From Basidiobolus meristosporus CBS 931.73 (taxonomy: Eukaryota > Basidiobolomycota > Basidiobolomycetes > Basidiobolales > Basidiobolaceae), in contig MCFE01000396.1 of the NCBI GenBank assembly GCA_002104905.1, forward strand, positions 1-64,000: a stretch of 64,000 nucleotides of DNA. The letters are read 5' to 3'. The notes beneath the pieces are model-generated. The model was not told where the DNA came from. It saw only the letters and a list, made by a program, of their open reading frames with translations, and made no database searches. Numbering within the stretch: position 1 is the stretch's first letter; every line of letters starts with the position of its first letter. Below, one piece after another: positions 35,702 through 53,500 of this stretch. Position numbers and translations under genes: made by a program.

Positions 35702-37562
35702 ATGAGTCAAAAAAATTTGGTTAGACGCGAGCTATTAGCCGGCACTGTTGTACGAGGTGATACTAGTCAGACCATCGATGCAGCTAAGCAAATAGCCGAG
35801 CTTGCTTCCAAAGATCCTTCTTCCCTAGCGCCGCATGCAAACGATCTTATTATTGCTGTCACTCTTAAATTGTCCCTTCTGTTTGATTACGGGAAAATGG
35901 GCAACGTTTGGGCCCAACAGACCACGCATTTGCTGTCTGCCCTGACTAAACTTTCTTCGGCCAATGAAGTGGCTAGTGTTCTAAAGTACGACGCACTCTA
36001 CCAGCTGTTCACGCGACTGGTGAAGTATCTCCTTGACGATTTTGTCGAGAAACTCCCTGCTTCCGCAAAGGATTCATTGAACTCGGTATTTTGCAAGGTT
36101 GTGAAACGCGCCCATCCAAATGCTATATGCAGGTCAGTATCCAGTAAGATCCGATGATTACTGCTGCCCGGTGATACTGACGGTTGATTGCAGAGTCCTG
36201 TTCAACACCTTTCTTCTTCACATCAACGGTCTCATCAAGAACGACGAAAACACGGAAGAGCACTACAAGTGCTACGATATTGTCCAAAAGCTAATCTGGC
36301 GGGTGGCCAAAGGGCTGCGCGAGCAAATTAACCTCAAGAAGGTCAACCAGGAGAGGCTCCTGGCAGACATCAACCAGTTTCTGGAAAACTTTGATGCCCA
36401 GCAGTGGAGTTTGGTTACGCAGCGCTTAAGATTCACCAACAGCCCGTGGCAAACTGTGAAGGCCATATTGAGTCTCCTGATACACATTCACAAGGAAAAA
36501 ATCTTCTCACGCCTTACCCTGATCCCTAACTCAACCCAAAGCCCAATCTATATCAAGATTCTACACTCGCTGCAGAATTCCCCAGCGATCGGTAAGCAAA
36601 GGCACTTGGTATGTTCATCGGCCGATACTCACACCTTCTCCATGTAGACCGCCGCTTACTGGAAGACAAATTCAATAGCTCCCAAGAGAACCTCGCCTCC
36701 TCCCCGAAGACCCGTAGCCGCTCCATCAGCCCAGTCCAAACCATGGATGATCAGCTGGATCGAATTTTCCAGCGAATCCGACATGGATCCACGATGCATG
36801 ATGTTGGTTATCTTCGATTCTCCCCATTTTTAGTTCATGCACTGATGTTGTTTCGCAGGGGGTGCAGGAGCTCAAGGAATTCCGTCTCAAGAACCCACAG
36901 GCGGAGGAAGCGGTAAAAAGCCGATTGGCCAAGCTCAGTCATGGTTTCCAGATGTACATCCGTCGATTTGCCTTGAGGCTTGATGGCGACTATCTTTCAC
37001 GGCCGATGTCCGCCAGCTCCGATAGTCTAACCTCGTATCGATCACTTCAAACCGGATCCTCTACTCCAACCTCTACTCACACACTCAAAACTGCATCCAC
37101 CACATCCCCCTCTGCCAAGTCCATCACAACCCCAACTTCTACACGGGCTCTCAAAACCGGATTAGCCTCCGCACAGTCTCTCAAAACCGGATTAGCCTCT
37201 GCACGGTCTCTCAAGACCGGCTCGGTTACCCCAACTATCCAACGTGGGAGTATGATCAGCAGCCCAAAAAAGTCGGTCTTCAGATCTACCAAATCTAAAT
37301 CGCTTGCGATGTCGCTATCCATGTTCGAGGACCCTGATCGGAAAGGTAGCTTGTTGTGCCATCTCAGGCTTGAGTCAGTATTAACCTGCATATCACCTGT
37401 ATAGCGACTCCACAGAAGGCTGTGGCCCCGGAGCGACTTGACTCCATCAAGAAGATGTTCGAGTATTCGGTAGGTGCTTGAATTTCTGTGCTCTCTCCTG
37501 TACGATTTCTGATCCCTATCCAGGGCCTTTCCAACACAAGAAGCAAAATGGCTAGATCTTGA
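35702..37562 (+). CDS. stand-alone C-terminal domain of an XMAP215/Dis1 (CKAP5) family protein
   Basis: Six exons (35702-36132, 36194-36591, 36648-36802, 36859-37345, 37405-37469, 37524-37562) give 524 aa. The protein corresponds to the region of CKAP5/XMAP215 after the last TOG domain: a helical block (CYDIVQKLIWRVAKGL, FTNSPWQTVKAILSLL, IFSRLTLIPN), then LDRIFQRIRHG, GVQELKEFRLKNPQAEEAV, a Ser/Thr-rich linker with SLKTGLASA-type repeats, and ERLDSIKKMFEYSGL near the end. No TOG domain is encoded: the ATG directly begins the C-terminal block, and the divergent GEMIN5 gene occupies the sequence upstream. It could bind partners of the microtubule polymerase or act in trans with a separate TOG protein. 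That function is inference. Confidence 0.75.
37143..37222 (+). repeat. in-gene tandem repeat (33-bp units encoding SLKTGLASAx)
   Basis: About 2.5 imperfect copies of a ~33-bp unit (CTCTCAAAACCGGATTAGCC plus ~13 bp) within the linker of the XMAP215 C-terminal-domain gene, giving a Ser/Lys/Thr-rich 11-residue repeat. Confidence 0.7.
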
Positions 37563-37774
37563 ATTGTCTGTATAAGAGCAAAAAATCCCACGCGAAACCC
37601 TTTTGTCTGGCATAGGAGGTTTTCTTCATTTTTCATGTAATTCATTGGTTTGTACGTTTATTATTGTTGACTGTCTCTAGAGATCTGTGGATTATGACAG
37701 TATTATAAAATGACTGGTATATTAAGTTGTGCTCATAAAAAAATGGGGCTCCTCGATAATATGTAGATGGCTGA

Positions 37775-38233
37775 TTACATACAGGTTCGATTCTTCAGAG
37801 AGCGGAAGTGGCTACGTCCCAGTACGTCGTCTCTTGTCGTCTCGGCAGCAGCCATGATTTTCTCCAACAAATTCGGTGGGACCTCAAGATCTACACAAGC
37901 CTGACGTAGGTTGACCAGCACCGCATCGAAGTTCGCATCATTAAGCTCTAATAACCGTTTGTGAACTGCTCGCATTTTACGAGTGTTTATCTCTCGTCCA
38001 CCTAGCAGGTGCACCAGAAACACCGTTTGCATTCGCTCCAGTCGCTCGATATTGATCCCTCTGAAGAATATCCTAGTGTCCTCAACGGTCACGTTGTAAC
38101 GATAAAACTGTTTGACTATCTTTTCAACCTTTTCGACGCCCAATTCGGCCAGTACTGTTCCTTCCTTGGGCTCAATCAGATAGAGCTCGCCGCTGGCTTT
38201 AAACGGACAGCCGGTGGCATTGTCTTGGCTCAT
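37775..38233 (-). CDS. truncated (2/2) haemoglobin-like protein
   Basis: An intronless 152-aa gene. Truncated globins bind haem and handle O2 or NO. The order fits the family: VEKIVKQFYRYNV (helix B with the Phe-Tyr pair), IFFRGINIERLERMQTVFLVHLLGG (CD-E region with the Gly-Gly typical of the family), RKMRAVHKRLLELND (helix F, candidate proximal His), HFDAV-like NFDAVLVNLRQA, and the C-terminal TRDDVLGR, a common ending of bacterial-type truncated globins. The first ~25 residues are an extension with a CPF motif. The absence of introns contrasts with its neighbours. Confidence 0.8.
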   Translation of the reverse strand: MSQDNATGCPFKASGELYLIEPKEGTVLAELGVEKVEKIVKQFYRYNVTVEDTRIFFRGINIERLERMQTVFLVHLLGGREINTRKMRAVHKRLLELNDANFDAVLVNLRQACVDLEVPPNLLEKIMAAAETTRDDVLGRSHFRSLKNRTCM

Positions 38234-38927
38234 TTCTCTGGATAACTAGTAAATAAATGGAAATATGTACAATTACAGGTGTGCGGGAAAGGAGTGGGTT
38301 TTGGTTTTCGGGAAAGCGAAGGAGGCCGACCCTTTTTAAACCTGCTGTGAAGGTTTTCTATTTGCCGGGAGTGGGGAGTGTGGTTGAAATTCAATGTTTG
38401 CTCATGTGTCATACATCAAGGTACCATTGCTGGAAATAGATTTACGTGATCACAGTTGATCAAAGGCTGATATTTCTATTCAGGCCACCGCTGTCACCTT
38501 ATCCACTTTGGGAATTAAAGGCCATATCCATCGACCCTATAATTCAATAGATTCCAATCTCAATTAGTTGCTTTTAGCTATATTGGCCTCGACTTTTCAG
38601 GCAGGCAGGTTCAGAAGTGTCCTAGATGGCTCTGCCAAGTATAACCTCTTTCATCAACTACGCCAATCATCTTCCATTTAAGGAGACAGACCGCTTCTCA
38701 TAAATTACTGTTGAAGTTCGCTGACTAGGCTTATGGACGGACTCGCTATACTGAGATTCTACGACTAAGCATATGGCGAACTCGCTATACTTTGGATTCT
38801 ACGCTAACCCTAAGTCTCGAGGTGTGGTGCTGGAAATACCCTGATCGTGACTCACTTGGATTTCTAATAAAGCATCGGCCCAATAAACATTTATTATTCC
38901 TATTAATTGCTACTGATTATTGTCATG
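38234..38927. other. intergenic with a 40-bp tandem repeat
   Basis: No gene is seen. It contains the promoter of the truncated globin gene and an imperfect two-copy tandem repeat at 38723-38802. Confidence 0.45.
38723..38802. repeat. 40-bp direct tandem repeat, two copies
   Basis: Units 38723-38762 and 38763-38802 both start GACTA and end GATTCTAC and share CTCGCTATACT in the middle, with a few mismatches. Confidence 0.75.
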
Positions 38928-39350
38928 GGCCATCTACTGTCGTCCACGAACATACTGTGCAACAATGCTGGTAAAGTATTCTCCTTGATGGGCAGCTACC
39001 TCGAGCTCTTTCGAGGATGGCATTCTCGATCCATCCCCATTGGTGATGGTTCCAGCACCATAGGCACTTCCCCCGATCACGCCCGTGTTGTCACTCAGGT
39101 GGGGTGAGGTGAAGCCCAAGGGGACATAGATGATCCCATGGTGGGCAAGGGTGGTAAGCGAGGTCAGCGCTGTGGTCTCCTGCCCGCCGTGCTGAGAAGC
39201 GGTGGAGGTGAAGAAGGTCGCCATCTTCTTGGTGTATGCGCCACGGGCCCACAGGCCACCCGTGGTGTCCCAGAAGGCGCGCCATTGCCCTGGCATGGAG
39301 CCGTATCTGGTGGGCATCCCGAAGAGGAGTTCGGATGTGATGGAGATAGG
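38928..39350 (-). pseudogene. 5'-truncated inverted copy of the Pst2/WrbA-like quinone reductase gene
   Basis: The minus-strand frame (stop near 38934) reproduces the C-terminal ~125 residues of the intact gene at 41135-41758 with two visible amino-acid differences (TGVIGG for TDVIGG, EVAAHQ for EVATHQ). Homology begins right after the stop codon (ATCTACTG), passes through the flavodoxin-fold core, and ends near 39350. Close to that end, ~24 bp present in the parent (GAGGCCGTCCGCCTCTTCC region) are missing. The first half of the gene, including the FMN-phosphate loop, is absent, so no working protein is expected. Confidence 0.8.
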
Positions 39351-39549
39351 AGAGGTAGCTATATAGTTTTCTAATGTTCCAAATGGAGGTTTTCCTCCAC
39401 TGCAGTGTGGGATGAGCTCGTAATATTTGGTAATTGAAATGATCCCTTCGCAGCCATATGAGGCTTAATTTACCGGCAATGGGAAAGATTTATTTGTCAG
39501 TTCAAGGGCTCCACTACTCAAAACGTATTTACATCAATCTACCAGGTAA

Positions 39550-40853
<1,304 letters not shown>

Positions 40854-41134
40854 GTTGGGTGACTATCATACAAGTGCTTCAAGGCTATTACAATAAGTGA
40901 TTTGTTGATATTATCTAAGCACTATATTGGTATGACAAAATCAACGTAATTGCTCAGGTACTATGGTACTTACCTCAATGAAACTTGATCATCTCGTGTC
41001 CCCTAGATGTATATTAAAGTTCATTTAAGGCGACAATTTATCCGTCGGAAAATTATTCCAGTTTACGGTGTGCAATAAGCTATATAAATGGCTTTTCGAT
41101 TGTTCGAGCAAAGGCCTAACCTGTATATTTCATC

Positions 41135-41758
41135 ATGACAGCACCAAAGACCAAGATTTTCATCGTCATCTACACCGTCTACCAACACATCTACAAGATG
41201 GCCTTGGCCATCAAGGAGGGGGTTGAGAAGGTGGACAACGTCGAGGTCACCATCTTCCAGGTGCCGGAGACTCTGTCCCAGGATCTACTGGACAAGATGC
41301 ACGCCCCACCAAAGCCAGACATTCCGGTCATCACACCCGAGCTCATGGAAGAGGCGGACGGCCTCATCTTCGGGGTGCCCACCAGATACGGCTCCATGCC
41401 AGGGCAATGGCGCGCCTTCTGGGACACCACGGGTGGCCTGTGGGCCCGTGGCGCATACACCAAGAAGATGGCGACCTTCTTCACCTCCACCGCTTCTCAG
41501 CACGGCGGGCAGGAGACCACAGCGCTGACCTCGCTTACCACCCTTGCCCACCATGGGATCATCTATGTCCCCTTGGGCTTCACCTCACCCCACCTGAGTG
41601 ACAACACGGACGTGATTGGAGGAAGTGCCTATGGTGCTGGAACCATCACCAATGGGGATGGATCGAGAATGCCATCCTCGAAAGAGCTCGAGGTAGCTAC
41701 CCATCAAGGAGAATACTTTACCAGCATTGTTGCACAGTATGTTCGTGGAAGGCAGTAG
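41135..41758 (+). CDS. NAD(P)H:quinone oxidoreductase, WrbA/Pst2-like flavodoxin
   Basis: An intronless 207-aa gene. The family uses FMN for two-electron quinone reduction and protects against oxidative stress. Visible motifs are the N-terminal strand TKIFIVIYTVYQHIYKMA (FMN-phosphate loop region), ADGLIFGVPTRYGSMPGQWRAFWD around residue 80, TGGLWARGAYTKKMATFFTSTASQHGGQETT, YVPLGFTSP, and GGSAYGAGTITNGDGSRMPS near the end. The length fits the family. It is the intact parent of the partial inverted copy at 38928-39350. Confidence 0.9.
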   Translation: MTAPKTKIFIVIYTVYQHIYKMALAIKEGVEKVDNVEVTIFQVPETLSQDLLDKMHAPPKPDIPVITPELMEEADGLIFGVPTRYGSMPGQWRAFWDTTGGLWARGAYTKKMATFFTSTASQHGGQETTALTSLTTLAHHGIIYVPLGFTSPHLSDNTDVIGGSAYGAGTITNGDGSRMPSSKELEVATHQGEYFTSIVAQYVRGRQ

Positions 41759-42058
41759 ATCACTTGATACAATAAATAAACCTAATTTTAATCAAATTAT
41801 GAGTTATACCATAGCAACTATGACTAATCCTGGGAGAGTATTTACGCGTGGATTGGGTTCCCTGAAATCCATGGAGTGAAATTAAGCCTCAGTTGCACCC
41901 CAAATCCCCGCTTTCTCAACAATGCATCATAAATCAGTGATGGGGAAGCCCTACTTATATGTGAAATGCTACTAACCCCAATTGAAACCAAGTCGGGCAC
42001 GAACCTGCTCAAAGGCAAACAATAGACCACACCTCTTCACAACCCTTCTTACGCTGAA

Positions 42059-42554
42059 ATGTTTGGCATCCGTTCTCTAGCTACCTCTGTTGCTCGTACC
42101 TCACCTCTTGTTCTTCGTGCAGCTCAACATGCCCGCACTACACAAGGTATCTTCTAGCTTCCTCACAAATGGCTTTTTATACTGTATTTACGCACTTACT
42201 CACGCCTGATTTCATCTTGTAGTTGGTGCTCGTTTCTACTCTGCTCATGAGGAAGAATCTTTCGAAACTTTAACCGACCGTTATGTCAAGTTTTTCGAAG
42301 GCGTTGATGATGTCTTTGAGCTTCAGCGTGGTCTTAACAACTGCTTTGCATATGACATGGTTCCCTCCCCCTTGGTTATTGAATCTGCCCTCAAAGCTGC
42401 CAGACGTGTAGATGATCTTGCTACCGCAGTTCGTGTTTTCGAAGGCTTAAAGCAAAAAGTCGAGAATGAAGGACAATACAAGCAATATCTGGAAGAACTA
42501 AAAGGTATTAGAGAGGAGCTTGGTGTCCCCACTAGAGAAGAGTTGGGTATCTAA
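42059..42554 (+). CDS. COX6: cytochrome c oxidase subunit VI (Va in animals)
   Basis: Two exons (42059-42146, 42223-42554) give 139 aa. It is a nuclear-encoded, matrix-facing subunit of respiratory complex IV. A mitochondrial presequence (MFGIRSLATSVARTSPLVLR, Arg-rich and without acidic residues) precedes the mature part: ESFETLTDRYVKFFEGVDD, ELQRGLNNCFAYDMVPSP, ALKAARRVDDLATAVRVFEG and YLEELKGIREELGVP, all close to the family consensus. Confidence 0.95.
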
Positions 42555-42894
42555 AGACGATCCAACCCCCACTCTTGTTTGGAGCTTCACTTGAAAGTTT
42601 TCAATTAGTTTGGACCTGAGTTCTCGCGTAAATAAACTATTGTCGTACATAACCACATGGAACATTGTTTGCTGGCTGTTATTCTCATACCAGTCTATTT
42701 TCCGCAACTGACGGGTAGCTCTTCGTACAACCAGAATCTTGGTTTGGTGCATATGAATTGTGTCCAGTGCTGTATTGCTTCGTTACCCCGAAATCGCTAA
42801 GCCCTAATTTTGTAAATATTCGTCACGTGGAATACGTTGGTGAAAAACTCTGCTATTTCGGCTGCCAGTTGTTTCCTCGGTGAACACCTTCGAT

Positions 42895-47608
<4,714 letters not shown>

Positions 47609-47791
47609 AGAACACCCTTTTCAGAGATTCCATATATTAAACGATTGCATCCCACAATATGACACGACGTTGATGATTTGGTATGGTCGAACGATGCTCG
47701 TATAGACTTGCCAAGTCTTTAATTTCATTAATATACGTTATGTACGATAAAAAAGTAATATGTAAAGCGGGAAGGCAGCGATGAGGGGCGC

Positions 47792-49395
47792 TCAATAGTC
47801 CTCGTCGTTACCGTGATCAAAGAGATAGTTGGCTGCTAGTTCCTCGTTCTTGTCGCAAGCAAAATAGGCCTCAATCACGCGCGCACGGTCAAATCCAAGT
47901 CCACATAACTTAAGAAGATGTTAGCATTGAGGGTCAAGCAACGCGGGTAAACTGGTGGGCTTACTCTTTCGATCGCCTCCTTCTCTTCCTGGGTAACTTG
48001 AATGGTATGGGCACCAGGGGGGATTCCATCACCTCCTTCGCCTCCCTCACCACCCGCCTCGCTAAGCAGTTGCAGGAACGTATCTTGGTTGGCATTGATA
48101 AGCTACGTGGACATAAATAAGTTTCGTGAATGGTGTCGATGAACATTAAGTGTACGTACCTGGAGCAACTGTGGGTTTGCTTGGCCTAGTTGCTGTAGGA
48201 GTGGTTGTAAGAGTGCAGGGTTTTGTTGAACTAGCTGGCGCAGCTGTTGGAATTGAGGTTGAGATCTCAAGAAGGAAAGATCCCCACCACCCCCGGTTGC
48301 CTGGGGCTGAGCTCCTCTTTCCTGAGCAGCTTGCTGAGCAGCAGCAGTAAACAGATTCTGGGGTTGTCCTAGAGTGATGTTGATTAGCACGTGGATTCGA
48401 GGTTTGGCCGTTAGCTCAGTTACCTGAGGCAGGTGACGCTGGGACTTGGCTAGGGGTGTGCGCTTCTTGCTGGGCAGGTTGCTGGGTGTTTCCGAGCAAA
48501 TGTTCAGGAATACCCTATGGGCAAAGGGAACCATGTGAGTAGGGTGCACTCTTCTTGAAATCCATTTTCTTTACAGCATACGTTCATCAGGTATTCCACT
48601 GCTCTCTCAGGGTTATTGAAACTAGCTCTCAAAGCCTTGGTGACTTGCTCACGTTCAAAGCCCATCTCGATCATATTGTTAATGGCTGCCTCATACTCAG
48701 GTCCCGTCACTGTATCAAGAATTATGTCAGCATGGCTTTGGCGGTAAGGTTGGGAAGGCAAAGTGGTTACCAAGGCCATTGCCAGACTCCCATCCCGAGG
48801 AAGACGATTGTGTGGTGGTATTATCGGAGGTGGCAGTACTAGTAGTAGTGGTAATGGGAGCTGATGTTGCACTGGCTTCTGAAGCTGGTTTCTCCTCAAC
48901 AACAGGGGCTGGAGCAGCAGCAGTGGTAGTTGGCGCAGTAACAGCGGGAGTAGCTGGTGCAGGAGATTTCGCCGCAGCAGGGGAAGCTTTTGGCTTTAAG
49001 AGGAATCAGGAATCGCTCACCACACAAGTTGATCTCAACACCCAAACATACCTTCGAAACCATAACCACCATGAAATCTTTTTCCGTGACGTTGCAGCTA
49101 GCTACGGTTTGGTCGTCGTTCAAAATCTTGCCTATTTAACAACGTGAGTTGACGAAACATTACCCAGACCGTTGACAAATAACCCCTCTAGTACCGGAAA
49201 AAATCAGCTTTTGGTGGGACACTTGGTGACCTTGAGATTGCTCGATCTTCTCTTTGAGGGTGGAAATCTAAAGCAAGCTCCTTGTTGAGAAGGAAGACCA
49301 CGTTACAGTAGGGGGAATTGACAAGATACCTTGTCCTCGGGCTCGACATCTATTTGGAAGGCTTTTTGTTGCAATGTCTTGATCGTGACCTTCAT
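47792..49395 (-). CDS. RAD23: UV excision repair / proteasome shuttle protein RAD23
   Basis: Nine exons (49395-49330, 49267-49195, 49131-49052, 48993-48771, 48709-48582, 48514-48424, 48368-48160, 48102-47965, 47908-47792) give 374 aa. RAD23 couples ubiquitylated proteins to the proteasome and supports nucleotide excision repair with RAD4. The domain order is complete: an N-terminal ubiquitin-like domain ([33 protein letters not shown]), an Ala/Pro/Thr linker, UBA1 ([14 protein letters not shown]), the STI1/XPC-binding domain ([32 protein letters not shown]), and UBA2 ending the protein ([31 protein letters not shown]). Confidence 0.95.
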
Positions 49396-49759
49396 TATGA
49401 ATGTATCAAGTGTTGTTGCGTTTAGAGAGTGGACAAGTAACTTCGAACCAAAAAATACCAAGAGCTTGATTACGTCAACAACAATATATCTCAGATCTCT
49501 TGGTAAGTCAACGTAATGAAATTATTTCACCCAGTTGATACCTCATTGTTGATCCCATTCCGTGAGTGATTCACTTCAAGTTAACTCGACTTCATCACAT
49601 AACCCACTCCCGCAATCATGATGTCACCGCGCTTAATTGACTATCCTCAAAAGGCATCAGAAATGACAATGGTGACGGTGTGACCGGCATTTTAGTCAAT
49701 CCCAAACATTTGGAATTTATAAGGGATTGGTTTTGCTGAGTACCTCATTTCTTCCACCT
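49396..49759. promoter_or_regulatory. divergent promoter region (RAD23 / DUF4112 gene)
   Basis: This 364-bp interval lies between the divergent RAD23 and DUF4112 start codons and must contain both promoters. No specific element is recognised beyond AT-rich stretches. Confidence 0.4.
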
Positions 49760-50290
49760 ATGTTCAACCGAACCAAGGACACACTTCCACAACACCAGGG
49801 GGACGTTCGCAACGGCGAGCGCCGCAAGAAGAAGAAAAAGATGAAGGTAAACGCGAAACAAGGCAAGAAACTCCTCGAGCACATACGCAAGATCACCCTA
49901 TGGCTAGACCAGCACCCAACCTTACCTTTCGGTATTGGCTACGAGGCCGTGATCGGGCTCATCCCAGTGTTGGGGGATTTCTTTGGCCTCTTTGCCTCCC
50001 TGTACCTTTTCTTCCTTTCCTGCAGCTTTGGCTTGCCTTACTCATTGAAGGTACGCATGCTCCTGAATATTTTCTTTGACTGGCTCATTGGGATTACCCC
50101 TATCTTGGGGGATGCTCTGGATGCTATGTTTAAATCCAACTTGAAGAACCTGAAAATGCTGGAGCGCCACATCGAACGTCATCAATTGTTAATAGAGGAG
50201 GAGGAGTGTGGTGGCCAACGACCGGTTGCTACACCGAACAGTCCCTTGCTTTCCCATCCAGGAAGCTCTCAGCAGACCAATCCGGTATAA
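49760..50290 (+). CDS. DUF4112 membrane protein
   Basis: An intronless 176-aa gene starting at the ATG at 49760; the frame extends upstream only through non-ATG codons. A lysine-rich N-terminus (RRKKKKKMKV) precedes the DUF4112 signature: GIGYEAVIGLIPVLGDFFGL, a hydrophobic segment (LFASLYLFFLSCSFGLPYS), then a second similar element FDWLIGITPILGDALDAMFKSNLKNLKMLE. The two 'GLIPxLGD' elements are probably membrane re-entrant or transmembrane segments. The molecular function of the family is not established. The C-terminus is Ser/Pro-rich. Confidence 0.85.
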   Translation: MFNRTKDTLPQHQGDVRNGERRKKKKKMKVNAKQGKKLLEHIRKITLWLDQHPTLPFGIGYEAVIGLIPVLGDFFGLFASLYLFFLSCSFGLPYSLKVRMLLNIFFDWLIGITPILGDALDAMFKSNLKNLKMLERHIERHQLLIEEEECGGQRPVATPNSPLLSHPGSSQQTNPV

Positions 50291-50583
50291 CGAACAACCA
50301 GCTAGGTTTTCAACGATTTTAATGAGTTACAGTTTAAAATGGCGAATCTCTTTTTCACGCTGAGAATTCTGCAGCTGGTATCTTACGTGCTCTTTGCCGA
50401 TATCAAGGGTCATGTGTATAGTGTAGATAAATGTTGGCATTAGTTAATCCTTTTCTTGGACGGTGCGAGTGTGAATTCATTAACAAATAAAATTATACTC
50501 TAAATCTATGTTTATCCTAGAGAAACTACTGGATTGATTCTAATAAAATTAAACTCCCTTGGCATTCGAATTTGGCTATCAGA

Positions 50584-53500
50584 TCACATCCGTCTAGCAC
50601 CCAGCGAGCTTGGTTTCTTCTTGTCCCGTTGTTCGTTCAACCGCTAACAGGCATCGATGACATGAGTTCTATAAATACCACGCAAATTCATGTACCTGAG
50701 CGATGACCACTTACCGTGCGTCTCTCTTCACGCTTTTGGTTCGCCTCTTTCGGCTGGCTGGATTGTGTAACGTTTGTAGGTGTTAAGGGTTTGAATTTGT
50801 TTGGTGGCATGGCTGAGGAGCCCCAGTTATTGTTGTCATTATCCCAGTCTCCACCGAAATCTTCATCCCAGCCAGATGTATCCATGTCCCATGGATCTTG
50901 CTTGAAAAAAGTCGACGTGTTTTTTGGTTTGGGAGGTCCTTGCAACTTCATACTAGCAAGCGCCATCGTTGCAGAGACGGGGGCATTTTTCTCTTTATAC
51001 GGTTCAGGGGTGAGCGGGTTTGCTTTGACAAAAAATCAATGAGATTGAGCACAAGCCACTAAACCAACAATGTGGCACTTACCTAAGCCCTGTTTAGTAT
51101 TGTAGCTACTGTAGGTGGAGGAGAAACCACCGAAACCACCTTCCTGCGGAGTGGCCATATTTGAGGTGTTTGCACAAGGGACGGGCTCTGAGTGTGGTGC
51201 TGGCGTAGAAGGAGAAGCGGCTTGAGAGTTGCTTGAAGATTCGGTATTGGGATTGGAATCGATAGTATCTGTAATCTAAGAAAAATCGAGGAATAAGTAG
51301 GACTTCATCGACAACGTATGCTTGTTGACCTATCCACCTTCTTCGTGATAGACGACACGGCCCAGCCTGCCCAGCCCTCCTCTTGAGAGTTACCACCCTG
51401 GGCCTGCTTAGGAGCGCTCGCTGTTATGACGGTCGTATCGGGCTAAATACACAAAGACAGTAGTGATTAAATATTTGATGAAAAGGTGAGGAAGATGCAA
51501 TTGTTGGCCGAACCATTGAGTTGGCAACAGCCTCGAGCTTCTTTATGAATATCCCTATGGCCTTGAATGCTTGGTCCCGAACGATCCTATTCGCGCAATT
51601 CCTGGTTAGTGTCTAGAAATGACAAACGAGTAAAGGAACACATCTACATACTTTTCCGAGTCGAGCAGGCACGAAGAAATGCAAGGAATGATTTTTGTGG
51701 CCTTCTCGGCAGGTTCATAATAATCCACAGTGGCTACACAAAATACGGTTCATTCATCGGATTAGAGTGAAGCATCAAGCATCCAAAATTACCACTGAGC
51801 GCCATCAAACTGGCCATTCTAGCATGAGGGAAAGGATCTCTCAGACTTTTTACAAATGCGCTACCCAAAGCATTTTTCTTATTCTGCGGTGAGCAGTGTC
51901 AGGAAAGGCCACCCATGAATCCAATAAATAAAGCTGACTTACAGAATCGTTCAGGCTACTAGCGATTTTCCCTAAGCAGATGATGGTATTCGTTCTGATG
52001 CCAGGTTGTTCGTCGATTTGCAATTTGGCCAAATAGCGCATGAGATCATTATTAATGACTCTATCGCTTAGCTAAAGTACATTTTCATCAGAGGGATCCG
52101 ATTAATTGAGACTGAGTATCCATCACACTACCTTAGGAATCAGCATCAAAACCGCTCTAAGAGTCTGCTCTCTTAACACCGGAACCGAATCAGTGAATCC
52201 AGAGGCCTGGTTATGAACACCAAGGAATAAGCACATGTTGAGTTTCGTGACGCTTGCGGGGCACTTACGAAGTGAGGGAAAATCTTGTCATTAACAATCC
52301 TTTTGTCCAGGTGTTTGATGAAACTCCCAAGATTTTCTAAAAGACTCAATCGAATGGTTCTATCGGTGACGCTGAACATCTTGACAACGGTGGGAAGCAA
52401 CTGTGCTTCAAACTCTTTATCATCGAAATATTCACCGATCTTCATCATCAAACCAAGGGCTCTGGGTCCTCCAGAACCAAACTCCAAGGCCTTGGATAGC
52501 TCAGGGAGGATCTTGTATTTACAAAAGTCCTGTGGCAATTTATCCAAGGCGCTCTGCAAACCCCTAAGTCATAATTAGTATAAAGACGTATCTTTGCTTC
52601 CATGGAGATCCCTTACTTGAAGAAAGCTTCTTTCTCACTGGCTTCTTTCACTGCAAAGTTCTCAAGAAACAGGTTGATTTGGATCAACTCATTCTGGAAA
52701 TAGCCGTTGCTCATCAGGCCTCCATCAATAAAACTGGCCAAAGATAGGCGGCCTCGAGGCTCTGGAGCGAGTAGTGATTTGTATTGGTTGAAAAGATTCT
52801 GTATAATGTGCGGATTAGTCGAAGTAAGGCTTTTTTAACCGTTACATGCAATGTACCATAGGTATAGAGCCTCTCTGGTAAATTTGCTCGGGATAGTTGA
52901 TATCACCGTTAAATGCCTCGTATATCATGCACCCATATTGCCAAGAATCAGTTACACCCGGCCCATAGCTAAGTTGAAAAAGTAAATTGATACGTCACGA
53001 TACAATATCTTTAGCAATGCTAGTTACTCTTTGATTACTCTTGGAGAATGCTTCTTGATTTCAGGGGTGGCATACTTGGCGAAATCCGGCATCAATTCGC
53101 CATAATTCTAATCAGTAGTGGATTGAGTGGTTAAGTGGATAGTCAAGCTTCTTAGATAAAAAGGCATTACCACAATAAACGGAGATTCTTCCTGGATGGA
53201 TGAAAGTAGCTCGAAACCACCCAGCTTCCATTCTCCCGCCTTGTTGGTGAAAATAGAATTCACCCGAATATTTCCGTGCACTAGGTTACAGTCGGTGTTT
53301 AAGAATTTCACAGCGTTCTGAGTATTCTTTGGAATGAGTGCGAATCAAAGTAGCATCACTTCGAAGAAATAACCAACCGCAATTTTGTAAAATCCCCAGA
53401 AGAGGAGTTGACTGTCGTTGGTTGCCTTCAACTGTTGAGATAGTGGGAAGATGGGATCGGTGACTATATAGATGTATTCCTCAGTCTACCAAAAGTGATA

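Noticed and set aside
37784-37796. GGTTCGATTC as a tRNA B box
   Set aside because: It lies at the 3' end of the truncated globin coding sequence, and no A box or cloverleaf is apparent around it.
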